This document shows positions 26,778 to 38,609 of a stretch of 64,000 nucleotides of DNA, piece by piece. How positions within the stretch are numbered: the first letter of the stretch is position 1; each line of letters opens with the position of its first letter. The position numbers and the translations under genes were made by a program. The stretch covers positions 124,001-188,000 of the forward strand of contig CADCXA010000067.1 in assembly GCA_902806565.1 (NCBI GenBank). The letters run 5' to 3'. Under the pieces are notes generated by a model, which was not told where the DNA came from, did not search any database, and saw only the letters and a program-made list of their open reading frames with translations. Source of the stretch: Hypoxylon rubiginosum (lineage: Eukaryota; Ascomycota; Sordariomycetes; Xylariales; Hypoxylaceae).

Positions 26778-27930
26778 ATGGCTGCAGACGTCGAGACATT
26801 CCGTCCTTTGCCCTTAGCCTGCGATAGGAACGATCGTCAGGATACGGGATCTTCTTTGGCCACTCGAACTCGAAATAGGCAGATTGATATAGTCGATATA
26901 CGTACTAACGGTCGATCCCTTGATTTGAAAGAACCAATACGATCCGGTTTACGAAGACCGAATATGAATGGTTTACGGTCACTGCCGCCTCTTCTCCTCT
27001 GGAACGAACAAGGCTTGAGGTATTTCGAGCAGGTGACATATACTCCGGAATATTACCTGACCAACACCGAGATTGAATTACTTCGAGAACACAGCCTCCA
27101 TCTCGCACGCAACATCGAACCAGGTGCCATAATACTGGAGTTAGGCAGCGGCTGCCTGCGGAAAACCAGTGTCTTGTTACAGGCCATCGAGGGCCTTGGA
27201 AAGCAAGCCGACTACTACGCGCTCGACCTGGACCTCAGAGAGCTGGACCGTACACTTCAAGAGCTTGAACCAAGTCGTTTTACCCACGTCAGCTGCCATG
27301 GTCTGCTCGGGACATACGACGATGGAAAGGCCTGGCTCGCACAAGGGGTCAATGGTACAAAACCAAAATATGTTCTATCTCTTGGATCCACGATGGGAAG
27401 CTTCAACAGAACCGAGGCTTGCGACTTCTTGAGCAAGTGGGCAGATGTTCTGCGGCGGAGAGATGGCGGCGTGAGAGAATTGACCGACGCTAAGATCATC
27501 ATCGGCCTGGACGGATGCAAGGATCATAGAAAGGTCTGGGCTGCATATAATGACAAGGGTGGTGCCAATAAGCGATTCATCCTCAATGTTCTCGAAAATG
27601 CAAATGCCCACCTTGGCTACAAGGCCTTCGACCCAAAGGACTGGACCGTCAGGGGGGAGTGGGATGTAGATGGTGGGAGGCACGTGCAGTATATTCTCCC
27701 ACTAAGAGACTTGTCGTTTGAGGGTCATCATCTGCATGAAGGGGAGAAGGTTCTTGTGGTGTATAGCTACAAGTTTGATGAAGAGGATAAACGTCAACTT
27801 TGGGGACAGAGTCGATTGAAGGAAATTGGGAGGTACATGAATGACGACGAATCATATGGTATGTTTTCCTGTAATGGAAGCATATTTAAATATGCTGACA
27901 ACGCAAGGTCTACACGTATTGTCCCCCTAG
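26778..27930 (+). CDS. EasF/EgtD-type SAM-dependent N-methyltransferase
   Basis: Predicted 367-residue methyltransferase of the histidine-specific/EgtD-like family, whose fungal members include EasF (dimethylallyltryptophan N-methyltransferase) and the methyltransferase half of ergothioneine synthase Egt1. Exon 1 is 26778-27858; a 49-bp intron with GTATGT donor leads to a 23-bp last exon 27908-27930, giving the terminus YGLHVLSP, which fits the family. Motifs: FEQVTYTPEYYLTNTEIELL near residues 84-103, the SAM-binding loop ILELGSGCLRKTSVLL near 119, YYALDLDLRELDRTL, and LSLGSTMGSFNR. There is no formylglycine/sulfoxide-synthase domain as in Egt1, so it is a stand-alone methyltransferase. No prenyltransferase lies nearby, so an ergot-type role is unlikely. 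The substrate is likely an aromatic or imidazole amino acid or derivative (inference). Divergent from the monooxygenase. Confidence 0.88.
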
Positions 27931-29434
27931 CCGTTGGGTGACATAAAGTGCTTTGGGGTAGCTTAGCCGGCCTATTCTCAGGGGTAGCACCTCGGTTACC
28001 CGATTAACAAAAGCAGAAGGTAACGAGATGCAATGTCAGCAAAGATCATTCTAGGCGAGGGAGATATAGAATTAGAGAGAACGTTCATAACGCCGAGGTT
28101 TAGTATATTTAAGCTGTTTATTAGAAAATGGTGATAGTAGACTTATTCTACTTGTTACTGTTACTAAATAAGAAGAATTATCTACACCATATCATGCGAC
28201 TTTTGGTAAGTCTCGGAGTATTGGCGAATGAAGAACGGAGTAATAAGGAAGAGAGATATTCTGCGGGTTCCGCTGATAGGTGGATATCTTCTGCTATCCG
28301 GTGAATATTCTAGGCGTTTAAAGACTCGCGATGGTTTCCTAGAGTGGAAAGAACAAAAATATCGTCTGTCCAGTTAACAGTGGCGCTTCTGATATAACTT
28401 TACGTAAACTATTTGGTATAGAGCTGATGTTATTGCGTCCGAACCTTGCACCGAAAGATTCGATCACGAGCAAAATGAAACCGACCCCCACAGCAGTTTA
28501 GAGCCACACACACCTTAGTCCTCTACTTCTATGCCCGAACTTTTATGTAAGAAGCCTTTCAAATATCTTATTAGCAGATAATCACAATGCCTCATATGTA
28601 GCGAAAGAAAAGGGGCGCGTCAGGTCGCCCAGGCTTCGCATTATGACTACAGTATGTATCTAACACGCCGTATTTCTCATGTAGAGTGAATATATGTCTG
28701 GACAAAAGGGCCTTGGTCAATATAAACCAAGCCAATGCTCATCGCGACCCGTGCTGGCGGCCAAGAAACAAACCGGAGAACACTCGCCAAGCAGTGCGAG
28801 GACCGAGATTCACACGTACGGCGCCAAGGTGCCAGTGGAGTGCTACTGCATGTATAGAAGCGGGTAAGTAGTAGGCAACGTAGTATAGAAATCTAGGCAC
28901 AGGAGCATCGTCAGCTATAATAGGCCGCCGAGATGCTTGCCGCCCCGTATGGCAAGGATTATCCTAGCAGCAACCCTGCAGCGACCATAATCTACCATCT
29001 TATCAGATGATCAGATAAAAATTTTCAACGTCCCGTAGCATCGGGACTAAGAGAAGGGTTTCGGAAGGTGCCAGTACAGCTTTGCTCGTCTTCAGATCTC
29101 CGTGGCCAGCCAGGTTCTAAAGATGTAGTAGAGAAGATCGAAGCGGGCTGCGGGACAGGACCTTGGCGTGAGCGGTTTAGTAACTCTACCCGCGATCGAC
29201 GCCTTATGCGGCTTGAGAACTCGACTGACGGGTCCTCCAGCCGCAGGCCACACCTGTGATTTCCAACCTTGGCGAGTAGGGGTTCGTCCTTGTAGCGTCG
29301 TATATAGATGTATAACCCAGGTTTCTCCTGGCTTTAATAAATGCTGCAGCCCGCCTTGTCTTCCTTCGCTTGACCCCCGTGTGCTCACCCCCAGCTCACT
29401 CAATTTACCGGCAACGCGAACATAGCAACTTTCC
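27931..29434. other. 1.5-kb promoter region of the siderophore transporter
   Basis: No gene was recognised between the methyltransferase and transporter genes. The notable content is a pair of iron-responsive GATA sites at 29000-29018. Short frames at 28686-28871 and 29068-29425 show no domain. Confidence 0.55.
29000..29018. promoter_or_regulatory. Paired GATA iron-repressor sites
   Basis: TTATCAGAT (29000-29008) is, on the reverse strand, ATCTGATAA. It abuts GATCAGATAA (29009-29018). Both match ATCWGATAA, the core bound by fungal iron-regulatory GATA factors (SREA, Sre1, Fep1, Urbs1), and the second also matches the extended RATCWGATAA. They lie 417-435 bp upstream of the siderophore-transporter start codon. 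The match is seen directly; repression under iron sufficiency is expected from the family. Confidence 0.7.
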
Positions 29435-31450
29435 ATGGCGGCCATTTATCCAGCTGAGGTGCATACCTCTGGTGCCCGCGATATCGAAAAAGATATTGTG
29501 TCTGCCCAACCTGCGACCGAGGTGCCCGAAGATGCCAAGACCGAGTCCGATAGCGACTCGGCGCACATGCAGGAGGGGGTGAAGCGAGTCGAGGCCATCA
29601 CCACTGTCTGGTCTACTAAGACCTTATGGTCTACCTTTGCCCTGTTAGTTATCTTACTCCTGTCAGTAAGCCTCATGCGATTCAATACTGACAATGTCTA
29701 CAGTCTTTGGTTGGTCTCCTTCGTGTCCGCGCTCCTGTCATCTATTGAGACTGCCCTGTCCCCATACGTTACATCTTCCTTCTCCAAGCATGGCCTTCTC
29801 GCAGTCATCAACATTGCTGCCCGAGTCATCGGCGGCGTTGTCACACTGAGTCTTGGCAAGCTTATCGACATTAGAGGCCGCATGGAGGGGTTCGTCGGAT
29901 CGCTAATCCTCATCGTTGTCGGCATGACGATGAAGGCTACGTCCTACAACGTCGAAACCTATGCCGCCGCTCATGTCTTCGCGTGGGTCGGCAAGGTGGC
30001 TCTGGGCTTCATCATCAACGTCTTCGTGGCTGATATCACGACCCTGAAGAATCGAATGATCATCTTCGCTCTTAACTCGACCCCGAACCTTGCCACTACC
30101 TTCGCCGGCCCTAAAATCGCTGAAATATTCTACGCGAAGTACAATTTTAGATGGGCATTTGGCGCATTTACTATCATCCTGGTGGTGGTATGTCTTCCGG
30201 TCATTGCTATCCTCTACTATCACGAACGGAAGGCGAAGAAATTAGGGGTTCTTCGCCCGAAATCAGGTCGTTCGCCACTGCAGTCAATTATACATTATAT
30301 CGGCGAGTTTGATCGTAAGTAATGAGATATCTCAATGTAGAGAATAACTAACCAGAAGCTAACCCACTATTCTCTACCTAGTCGTTGGCGCGGTCCTCAT
30401 TTCAGCGGGCTTCACGCTCATCACTCTCCCGTTCAGTCTTGTCAGCTCAGCTTCGCACTCGTGGGAAAGTGCGAGCATCATCGTCATGATAGTAATGGGT
30501 GTCGTCGGCCTCGTGGCATTCGTCATCTGGGAGAAGTACTTCTCCCGTGTCAAGTTCTTCCCTTTCGAATTTCTGAAAGACAGAACTTTCTTGGGCGCTG
30601 TGATGTCGCACTTTATCGTTTTCATGACAACATTGTGAGTTGTCTCTACCCTCCTATCCTACCTGTTATCCAAAGGCCGGCTTGCAGCTAACAGTTTTCA
30701 ACAGTGTCTGGGATGCCTATTACAGCTCCTATCTTCAGGTTGTCCACGGCCTAAGCATCAGTATCTCGAACTACGTGCTTAACGCATACTCTCTTACTTC
30801 GTACTTCACCGGTCCATTTGTTGCCTTGTAAGATCATAACAAACCCCTTGATCTAGAGTATTGGCTAAACAGTCTCCTACAGATATATTCGCTACACTGG
30901 CCACGTCAAATACCCAGCTTTGGTCGCTATTCCTATTTACCTGCTTGGCACGGCTTTATTGATCTACTTCCGAGTACCTTCATCTCCCGTCGGCTATCTT
31001 GCCATGTGCCAAGTACTCGTTGGCTTCGGCGTAGGCATGATTGGGCAGATGGCAGAACTCATTGCCATGGCAACTGTTAGGCACCAGGACGTAGCAGTCG
31101 CCCTTGCCATCTACGGTCTTTTCGGCTCCGTCGGGTCTTCGGTCGGCTACGCTATCGCCGGTGGCCTCTGGACGAACATTCTCCCCGCCAAGCTGTACGA
31201 ATTTCTCCCCGAGGACAGCAAGAATATGACGGCTGCGATCTATGGAGACATCAACAAGCAAATGGCCGACCCGATCGGCACCCCTATTCGAGACGCCGTA
31301 ATAGCGGCATACGCGGATGTGATGAGAAAGATGGTCATCGTCGGTTCGGCGTTGATTCCCCTGACTATTATTTGCGTCATCGTTTGGAAAAACATCAATG
31401 TTAAGAAATTAGAAGCAGGTGAAAAGCGAGCTAGGGGCAACGTGTTCTAG
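29435..31450 (+). CDS. MFS siderophore-iron transporter (Sit1/Arn/MirB type)
   Basis: Predicted 607-residue plasma-membrane or endosomal permease that imports Fe(III)-siderophores by proton symport. Exons are 29435-30314, 30382-30634, 30705-30827 and 30883-31450; phases agree. A hydrophilic N-terminus of about 60 residues precedes about 14 membrane segments, the number typical of this MFS subfamily. Family traits include VYSLWLVSFVSALLSSIETALSP-like sequence after the first segment (substituted relative to many homologues), VIGGVVTLSLGKLIDIRGR, FVWDAYYSSYLQVVHGLS, FGSVGSSVGYAIAGGLWTN, and a long last external loop ending AYADVMRKM. Preceded by paired iron-repressor GATA sites. No siderophore NRPS lies in the window, so the substrate may come from a distant locus or be a xenosiderophore. 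Converges on the amidase gene, 200 bp apart. Confidence 0.93.
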
Positions 31451-31650
31451 AGCACATGATCACCCCCCATTAGAAACTCAACATGAGTACATTTGGGCAT
31501 CGATAATTCCCTTATCTTAACCTTGGAATGGAACCAGAGTGTTCACAATGCATGAATAGGAAATTAAATTTACTCAGAATCTTCATTTAATGCACTTGCC
31601 AAGCTGTCCAGCCCTACCATCAAGGCTTATTTCGAATGACGTAGGGTAGA

Positions 31651-33924
31651 CTAAAGACGGGCATGAACAGGGACAACAAAGCCCTCCTCCTTCAAGTTCG
31701 ATTGGGGCTCGTTCGCCTTGAGTGCCGCATGAACAACCTTCGCAATCGCCCAGACTTTCTCCTCCTCGAACTTCCGCGCTACTATCTGGACACCAACCGG
31801 ACCTCCATCGTAGATATCTGGGTCATCTAGGCAACGGTTAGAATCTTTATACTAACTTATGTATAGCTATAAGCTTGGAGGAGTTGCAATTGCTTACAGG
31901 CCTTCCAGTTTTTCTCGTCTTTGGTGTTCAGGGGTCGATATCCATGATCAAAAGGGTCAAGGTCCTTGTCGGCTTTAGTAACAGGAATCACCATTGCACT
32001 ATAGTTCATCAGGTTGAGGGCTTCGGTATAATCTGACACAAGTTAGCATTCAAGGGGCTAGATCGTGACTAACGTCTCTGCACACCTATATGATAGTATT
32101 TCCCCGGGATAACTGCTGCGTGTGGTGCAACGGGCATGATGACGGCGTCAACTATTTGGCCTGTGGATATTATTAGCAGTTGCATATGACTGAGGTCTAT
32201 CCTCTCTGTTGCTTACCGTCGTCGTCTGCGGTAGAGTTCCAGTAGTTCAAATATTGTTCCTCGAGCTCGAGCCCCTGCCTCGTGAGATCTTGAAACTTCA
32301 ACAGTCCCATAGGCGGTCGGAGACGCATGCCGCGCGTATCTAGCTCGGGGATCATCGGCTCGCCAGATAAGTTCAAGTGCTTATGGACGTCTTCCGCTCC
32401 GTCCGCTGTTATGATGGAAAGCTGGGCCGCGAATGGGTCAGCCGTACGTTATCGTCAGAAGACCGACTGACGATATTCCTCCATATGAGCAGCCCGAGCG
32501 TGAAAGAAATTTGTGTGCCTTACATGGATACTCTTGGCGGTTCTGTGTGAGGGCGGTTCCCAATTGACGACCTAATTGCTCTTAGCTCAAGGATTTCCAA
32601 CAGAAAGAAAAAGAAACGTAGACATTATTCATACCTTGTGACCAGCGTTCCTAATGGCGTCAATAACCATACGCAGGCCACGAGTGATAGGAGGGTGCGG
32701 CCCCACAACACCATCCGTCCACAGAACGCCGAGCTTAAAAGGAGTACGGCCTTGTTTCGCGGTGCCATCGTCGTGTGCTCGCCCAAGATACTCATCAACA
32801 ATCTCCTGACGGAATGGGATAGGTACGACAGCAGGATCTCGAAGCCAAGGCTTCGTCGACAAGACAGACTTGAGCACCAGCCCGATACCGTCTATCGAGG
32901 TACTCAGGAATCCGATGTTCATCTTGTAGGCGGTTTGGCCGGGGTTAGTGATGGCAACGTCACGATAAGAAAACCGCTCGGGCGTGGGCTTAATGCCAAA
33001 CACGCCGTTGAATGCGGCCGGGATCCGTACGGATCCGCCAATGTCGGTGCCGACCCCTATCGTGCTACCCCGAAGAGCCAGCAGCGCTCCCTCTCCCCCG
33101 GATGAGCCACCGCAGGAGAGATTCTGATTGTTGGGGTTGAGCGTCTGCCCGATTATGTTGTTCTTGGTTTCGATAAAGAAGAGCGTCTGCGGCACGCTTG
33201 TTTTGCAGTAGAGAACGGCTCCCAACGATAAAAGCTCTGTGGCGATCTGACTCTGCACCTGATGTGCCTGGCTGGGGTCCTTAATACCTGCATTGCTTCC
33301 GATCCAACCTACGTATCCAGCGGTGGTATCTTGTCCTCTAACATGAAATTGATCCTTCAAGGAAACAGGCAGGCCATGAAGCGGCCCTACCGTGGTCCCG
33401 TTTTTGTTGTAATATTCGTCGAGCTGCTTAGCGCGTTCCAATGCCTCATCAAAGAATATCTCATGCAGGCAATTTCCCTGATATATTGTAATGCCTTGTT
33501 AGAAAGGTAGCTGTATACTTCGTCACTGGTTGCTTCGGCGGCGGCAATTTCTTGTAATGATATGCGGAACGTGCAGGTTGGGGGTGATAATATAAGCCAT
33601 CGCAGGCGAGCTTACAATCTGGTGTGCAACCGCGGCAGCTTTGCAAAAGGCGGTGGTGACTTGAAGGCTGGTAAGTCTACCTTGTTTAATCGCATCGACT
33701 ACAGACACGCTGTCCATCGACAGAATAGCTGCGTCATCGGCGGCGATGAATTGCTGGATAAATGAGCCTGTCAAGTTCCGTTGTGTAGAAGCCCTCCTAA
33801 TGTCCTCAGGAGCAAGTCTCCATTCCGGGTATATTTTTGCGAGAGTACTAGCCCGCTTGGCCGCTGCTTTCGAGGACCAAGTGTTGGCTTTCGCTTCGCT
33901 CTCCGAGTCCATTATTGGAATCAA
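31651..33924 (-). CDS. Amidase-signature hydrolase
   Basis: Predicted 596-residue member of the amidase signature family (fungal acetamidase/AmdS-like), which hydrolyses carboxamides to acid and ammonia. Seven exons: 33924-33616, 33477-32635, 32571-32524, 32421-32217, 32160-32086, 32032-31898 and 31826-31651; all phases agree. The Ser-cisSer-Lys triad is visible: Lys in GLPVSLKDQFH, cis-Ser in the glycine-rich CGGSSGGEGALLAL, nucleophilic Ser in GVGTDIGGSVRIPA. The C-terminal part has GPVGVQIVARKFEEEKV, also typical. No signal peptide. A second in-frame Met at 33912 is an alternative start. Expressed toward the transporter gene. The real substrate is unknown; it may be catabolic or may process a metabolite made by the neighbouring genes (inference). 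Confidence 0.92.
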
Positions 33925-34761
33925 TAGATGAATGAAAGGGTGGAGATGAACATGTATGTACTACTGCTTTGCAAATGCGAGGACGGAGACAAGACCTCGG
34001 ATAACGACGGCCAAGGGTTTAGAAGCCACATCGTATATTAATCAGCATTCGCACTGTAATGTGTACTGTGAGATTAGATCCTTTGCCCCTTTTCACCGCG
34101 ATTGGGAATATCTTGACAGGATAAACTAAGAAAAAAAGATTGTCTGCCTTCCAGGTACAAATCTCTTTGAAGTTTTTTGATAAGGAAAAACATCTACTGT
34201 GTGGAAATGAATGCATTGGAAAGCCATCCAAACACGGTAGCTGAACACATTATGTACCCCTTTTTTTTTGTCACTGTGACAAGGGTCTGTATCAGAGACT
34301 TGGAATAGCTTCAATTCAATATAATAATCTTTACGGGTCCTAAGGTCCTTGATTCCCTTCAATTTAGACAGGAATCTAAAGCCCTATTTATGTCCCAAGG
34401 TTGCTACCTGATTTCTGCCTTATTGCCGCTCTAAGCGCCCGACTGACGTGTGTTGGTCTTGTTGTTTCAATCCGAGTTATCTCCATCCATTCAACCTCAG
34501 CCAACTCACACATCAATATACAGGATACGCGCTTGCCAAGATCTGTGACCATGGGTTTCTCAAATCAGGTGAGCCACTCGGATCGAACCGTGTGACAGTC
34601 ACAACGTAGACCCAAACAGCGTGGAAACAATGGTATCATCCTTCAAAGGCACCGATATCCTTTGTAAGTACCTTAGGTAGGTATATATATTTGTATTTCC
34701 TCATGTCTGCGTTCCTGATTCCTATCCTACTTTCATGCGGCCGGCCTAAACAGCAATAAAC
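33925..34761. other. Divergent intergenic region
   Basis: This 840-bp AT-rich region lies between the amidase and 2EXR start codons. An upstream in-frame mini-exon for the 2EXR gene is possible at 34630-34663 (see that entry). Otherwise nothing was recognised. Confidence 0.5.
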
Positions 34762-35598
34762 ATGTCGCCCAACCGCCATTTCCACCTTTTCCTAGACCTA
34801 CCTGTCGAGCTCCAGCTCCTTATCTGGGGTTTCTTTATGGAGTCTGAGCCAACTGTTCGCCACGAGTTTACCAATTTGAGTCATAAAGATGGTAGCGAAT
34901 CGGACCAATGGTATTTTTCCTCCGACGAAGAGAGCGGCAAGTATATCGACAGGACCATAAACCCTGAAGGGGTGGTTACAGGAACGGTATACGATAAACT
35001 AAATTTACTCGACACCAATATGCTACAGCCGCCGTATATCAGATTCCGCTCCTGGAACCATATAACCATAGCTTACCCAGCTACTACACAAGCAACACGA
35101 GATTCTATCTTGGTGAATTTTGAACGTGACATTTTCTCTTTCAATTGCCGCCAAGCTTTAACCCTGCATAAAGGCGACGGGACTTTAAAGGGGCCTTCAT
35201 CAGTTGGTTCATGGTTCGCATTAACACACCCAATGAGTTATCTAGAACAATTTCCTGATTGGATCTTTAACGTACGAAAGCTAGCTCTTCTACGCCCTTC
35301 ATTAGAGGATGACTATCAGTTTTTAACTAACATGACACGCCTCAAGACATTATATGTCGTTGTTGAGGAAGCCCGTAAACCCAACGCCAGACCAGCTCCT
35401 CGACTGTTTACGGAAATAGAGGCCCGTAGGGAATTAGAGATCCGTATAGAAGTACCCGACAAGCCAGTTACTAGTGAGGATAGTCAGAAGATCCATGACA
35501 AATTCGTAAATTTATTCACGAAATGGGACATGGATGTAGAGGTCAAGATAGAGGTCGATACGGATTTAGCAATTTATGAAACTGAGATGGTGAACTAG
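34762..35598 (+). CDS. 2EXR-domain protein
   Basis: Single-exon 278-residue protein. It opens with HFHLFLDLPVELQLLIW, the conserved N-terminal motif of the 2EXR family, an abundant fungal family that superficially resembles F-box proteins and has no established biochemical role. The rest matches the family pattern: an internal IAYPATTQATRDSI-like block where old gene-call proteins have 'R..LL.vcr', then VRKLALLRPSLEDD. It ends in an acidic segment. Codons are clearly more A/T-rich than in the conserved genes nearby, as is common for this fast-evolving family. An alternative 5' exon 34630-34663, with a GTAAGT donor and CAG acceptor at 34753, would join in frame and add 14 residues. No other regulatory feature was seen. 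Confidence 0.75.
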   Translation: MSPNRHFHLFLDLPVELQLLIWGFFMESEPTVRHEFTNLSHKDGSESDQWYFSSDEESGKYIDRTINPEGVVTGTVYDKLNLLDTNMLQPPYIRFRSWNHITIAYPATTQATRDSILVNFERDIFSFNCRQALTLHKGDGTLKGPSSVGSWFALTHPMSYLEQFPDWIFNVRKLALLRPSLEDDYQFLTNMTRLKTLYVVVEEARKPNARPAPRLFTEIEARRELEIRIEVPDKPVTSEDSQKIHDKFVNLFTKWDMDVEVKIEVDTDLAIYETEMVN

Positions 35599-36915
35599 CC
35601 AGGTAATAAACGAAATATATTTTGCCCACTATCAATATAGGAAGTGGAATCGGTTGCTTTCTTCGCTTTACCCCTTGAAATTATACAGTCTCTTAGAAGG
35701 GGATAAAGAGTTTGCTTTATTCAGGCGTATATTAACATAGATACTTACACACTCCCTTTATTATAAATAGTTGCATTGCACTTGAAATTCTTATGCGCTT
35801 CGAAATAGCCATGACGGACGAAACTGAAGCCTTCCAAGTTTCATATATCAAGTCTATTCGGCATTCAATAAAGTCAGTGAGCCTCCTCATGGGAAAAGGT
35901 GCTCTTTATATTAGGAGACTACCTACTATGTCGGTAGATAACGCGCCTAATAACTAGATGAATGCCACCTGGACGGTTATCACTAACGAGATGGAGCATT
36001 ATATTCCTTTGAGCAAGTCACTAAAGGGTCCTACCTTCGTTATATATATACTTAGCTAGAGTATCTAGATAATTTCTCTTTTTCCAAGTCACTTGGAATA
36101 AGATATAACAATTATGAGTTAGCATTTCTTATAATATTGTAATGACTACAATGTGAATCGCAAGCTTGCAACCACCTCCTCAACATACAGCCTACCTACA
36201 GGTATGGAATCATCTTTAGACGTGTACCTAGGTCGTTGTCTACTTTCCACCGAAAGGAAAGTGCGAAGCTTGAGTTGGCTAAAATCATCGCGTCCCTTGT
36301 TGTCGACCTGTGTCGCGTCGCGTCTCGCGTCTCGCGTTGCTGCTTCCTACCTTCTCCCATAATTGAACACTTTTCACTAGGATATCATGTGAACTTCCTC
36401 GCTTGATTCTCACTGTCTCATTAATTGTCGCCTCTGATCGAATTTGTTCAGTTGGTTCATCTTGTGTCATTTTCACAACTTTCGCGTCCGCTCACCCACG
36501 TTGCCCCTTTTACCTACCACTTACATATACCGTGTCTACTACGTTGTTCGAGACTCTACATATTCACCTTTCGCCCTGCGGCGTCGTCTACTCTTATATC
36601 ACGCCTAGATCCAAACCACGTCTCCTGCTATTACCCCTGACTCCTTACGGATATCCGAAATCCATCTTTTGTCGACATCATTTTAGCTCGAAACCCTGCC
36701 CCTGAACCCGACGCGATGCCCTCTATCCAAAGTATACCGACATAGTTCTTCAAATGGTTATCGAAATGATCGCAGACTCGAGCCCTGAAACCATGCCGTC
36801 AGGCTAGACGCCTTTTATCTCATTCTTGAAGCTCTAAGAAATCGTAGAACACAGCTTCACGTAAAGATCATGTTCTACCCGCTGTATACGGAGAACCCTC
36901 CGCTTCCTGCTGTAC
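35599..36915. other. AT-rich intergenic region grading into pseudogene 5' end
   Basis: No functional gene was recognised. From about 36714 weak similarity in character to the downstream LRR-like pseudogene appears, but stop codons interrupt every frame. A CCTAGGT palindrome lies near 36226. Confidence 0.5.
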
Positions 36916-38269
36916 TTGCGTAACAACGACAATCTCCGCTCCTTAGACCTTGCCTTTAACTTCACCGACGCTGAGAATTGTAATAGAGTGACCAAGTCTC
37001 TGCGCGAGATTCTTCTTACTTGCCGCAACCTTCGTTCCTTGAAGATTTACATCAACCCTGATCGGCATGTCCCTACCGAGTATTGCGGGTTCGGATTCGC
37101 CGAGGCCGAGCGACCCCCGCCTCTAGAAGTCCTGGAGCTGGTCGCGTACCCCTTCGGTGCTGGTGGCCCGGAAACTACTGAAGGGCATGCATATTCTGTG
37201 GGATACCCCTCGATTGGAACGGAGCAGCAGTACTGGGCTGAAAACTTCGACTGGACAAGTCTGAAGCGATGCTACACGAGCGACCTGACCATATTCTCGA
37301 AGAATCTAGACAAGCTATAATCTCTCGAAAAATCCTCATTCTCGGCGGAATAACACCTGAACAGACCGCCAAACTTCCTGCAAGGCATCCCTTACGCGCT
37401 CAAGCACATCATTCTTCCGCATTCGCCCAGCACGGGCGTCGACAGCATCCTGAAACATGGAGCCCGGCTCCAGACCCTCCGCGTCCACGTGAACCTGTCC
37501 GACCGCGACATGTGGACGTCGCCCATCGACCTCGACGGCCTGAGGCGCATCCGGCAGAGCTGTCCTCACATCGAAGCGCTCACCTTAGACCTGACCAGGC
37601 ACAGGCCGACCTCGTCGCCGTCATCGTCGCCGGCTTCCCGAAGCTGCGCACCTTGGAGCTATACTTTCCCGTTCGTCTCGGAAGACGCAGCAGGCATTTA
37701 CGAACCAGAGGAGAAGAAGCCCGAGAGAAGAGCCCCTACCGACAAGGCGGCCGGCAAGAACATACAAGCGACACCGCACCTCACCGCTCGCACCGCCAAA
37801 GGTCTCTTCCAACATCCCCGCAGCACATCGACCCGACAGCCGTCCTGTCTAAGCAAACTGACCGTCGCAATCGCCGGCCCGACCAGATACTACAACGACC
37901 GACTCCTTCTCCAAGCGGGCCCGGTGGATGCGGGACCACGAGATCGCCTTCGCCTGCGTCCTCTCGGCGCGCGACGACGAGGCGGCGGCGCGCAGCGTCT
38001 TCACGACGACCTGCGCGGGGCTGCCGAAGGTGGAGAACGAGGCCATCCGGGCCGCCCTCGACGCGGCGGCGGCCGGGCACCACCCGCTGGACCTGCTGGG
38101 GTCGCCCGAGGGGGACGACGACGACGACGACTGCGAGATCGTGTCGCCCGGGTTCAAGTACGCGTGGGACGGGCCGCTGACGATAAAGGAGTGGTCGGCT
38201 TACAGACGCGGCGTTGTCAGAGCCCATGGCAGGTACGCTCCGGTGGCGGGCGTGGATATTGTCTTGTGA
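36916..38269 (+). pseudogene. Decayed LRR/F-box-like gene
   Basis: Leucine-rich-repeat-like text is spread over three frames. The first block (36916-37317) reads NDNLRSLDLAFNF and CRNLRSLKIYIN, then meets TAA at 37318 and again at 37351. The same frame then continues coherently with ALKHIILPHSPSTG, LQTLRVHVNLSD and IRQSCPHIEALTLDL. Near 37600 the sense moves to another frame (DLVAVIVAGFPKLRTLELYF), near 37680 it returns, and near 37915 it moves to the third frame (MRDHEIAFACVLSARDDEA), ending at 38269. No splice sites resolve these breaks. The two TAA codons could have arisen from CAA by C-to-T change, as RIP would produce, but the frameshifts need indels. It could instead be a real gene with sequencing errors; raw reads would decide. 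The upstream part is also broken. Confidence 0.6.
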
Positions 38270-38609
38270 GATATGGTGAAGGATACTGGTGAACTCCTCT
38301 TGGGGAACGTTACGTCTTTGGTGGTCTACGATTTGCAAGGCGATGGGGATGTTTAAGAAAGGAGGGGAGAAAGGGTTATTGAACAGCTTATCCGGAGGGA
38401 TATTACGTTTGGGTTGGAAGAATTGTTCTAATTATTGTTTGTCAGATAATTGTACGAAATCGGGATGGCATATGAATGAGACACAAGTGTCCTGTAATTG
38501 AGTAATTTCTGGGCATCGTGGTGGTATTCATCTATACCGCTACCTTCTAAGGTGCGGGTGTAGTAATATCAAGAAACTAAAGCATAACACCCATCTGTCT
38601 ATCTCTAGT
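38270..38609. other. Intergenic, nothing recognised
   Basis: A 340-bp stretch between the pseudogene end and the 3' end of zuo1; no structure seen. Confidence 0.5.
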
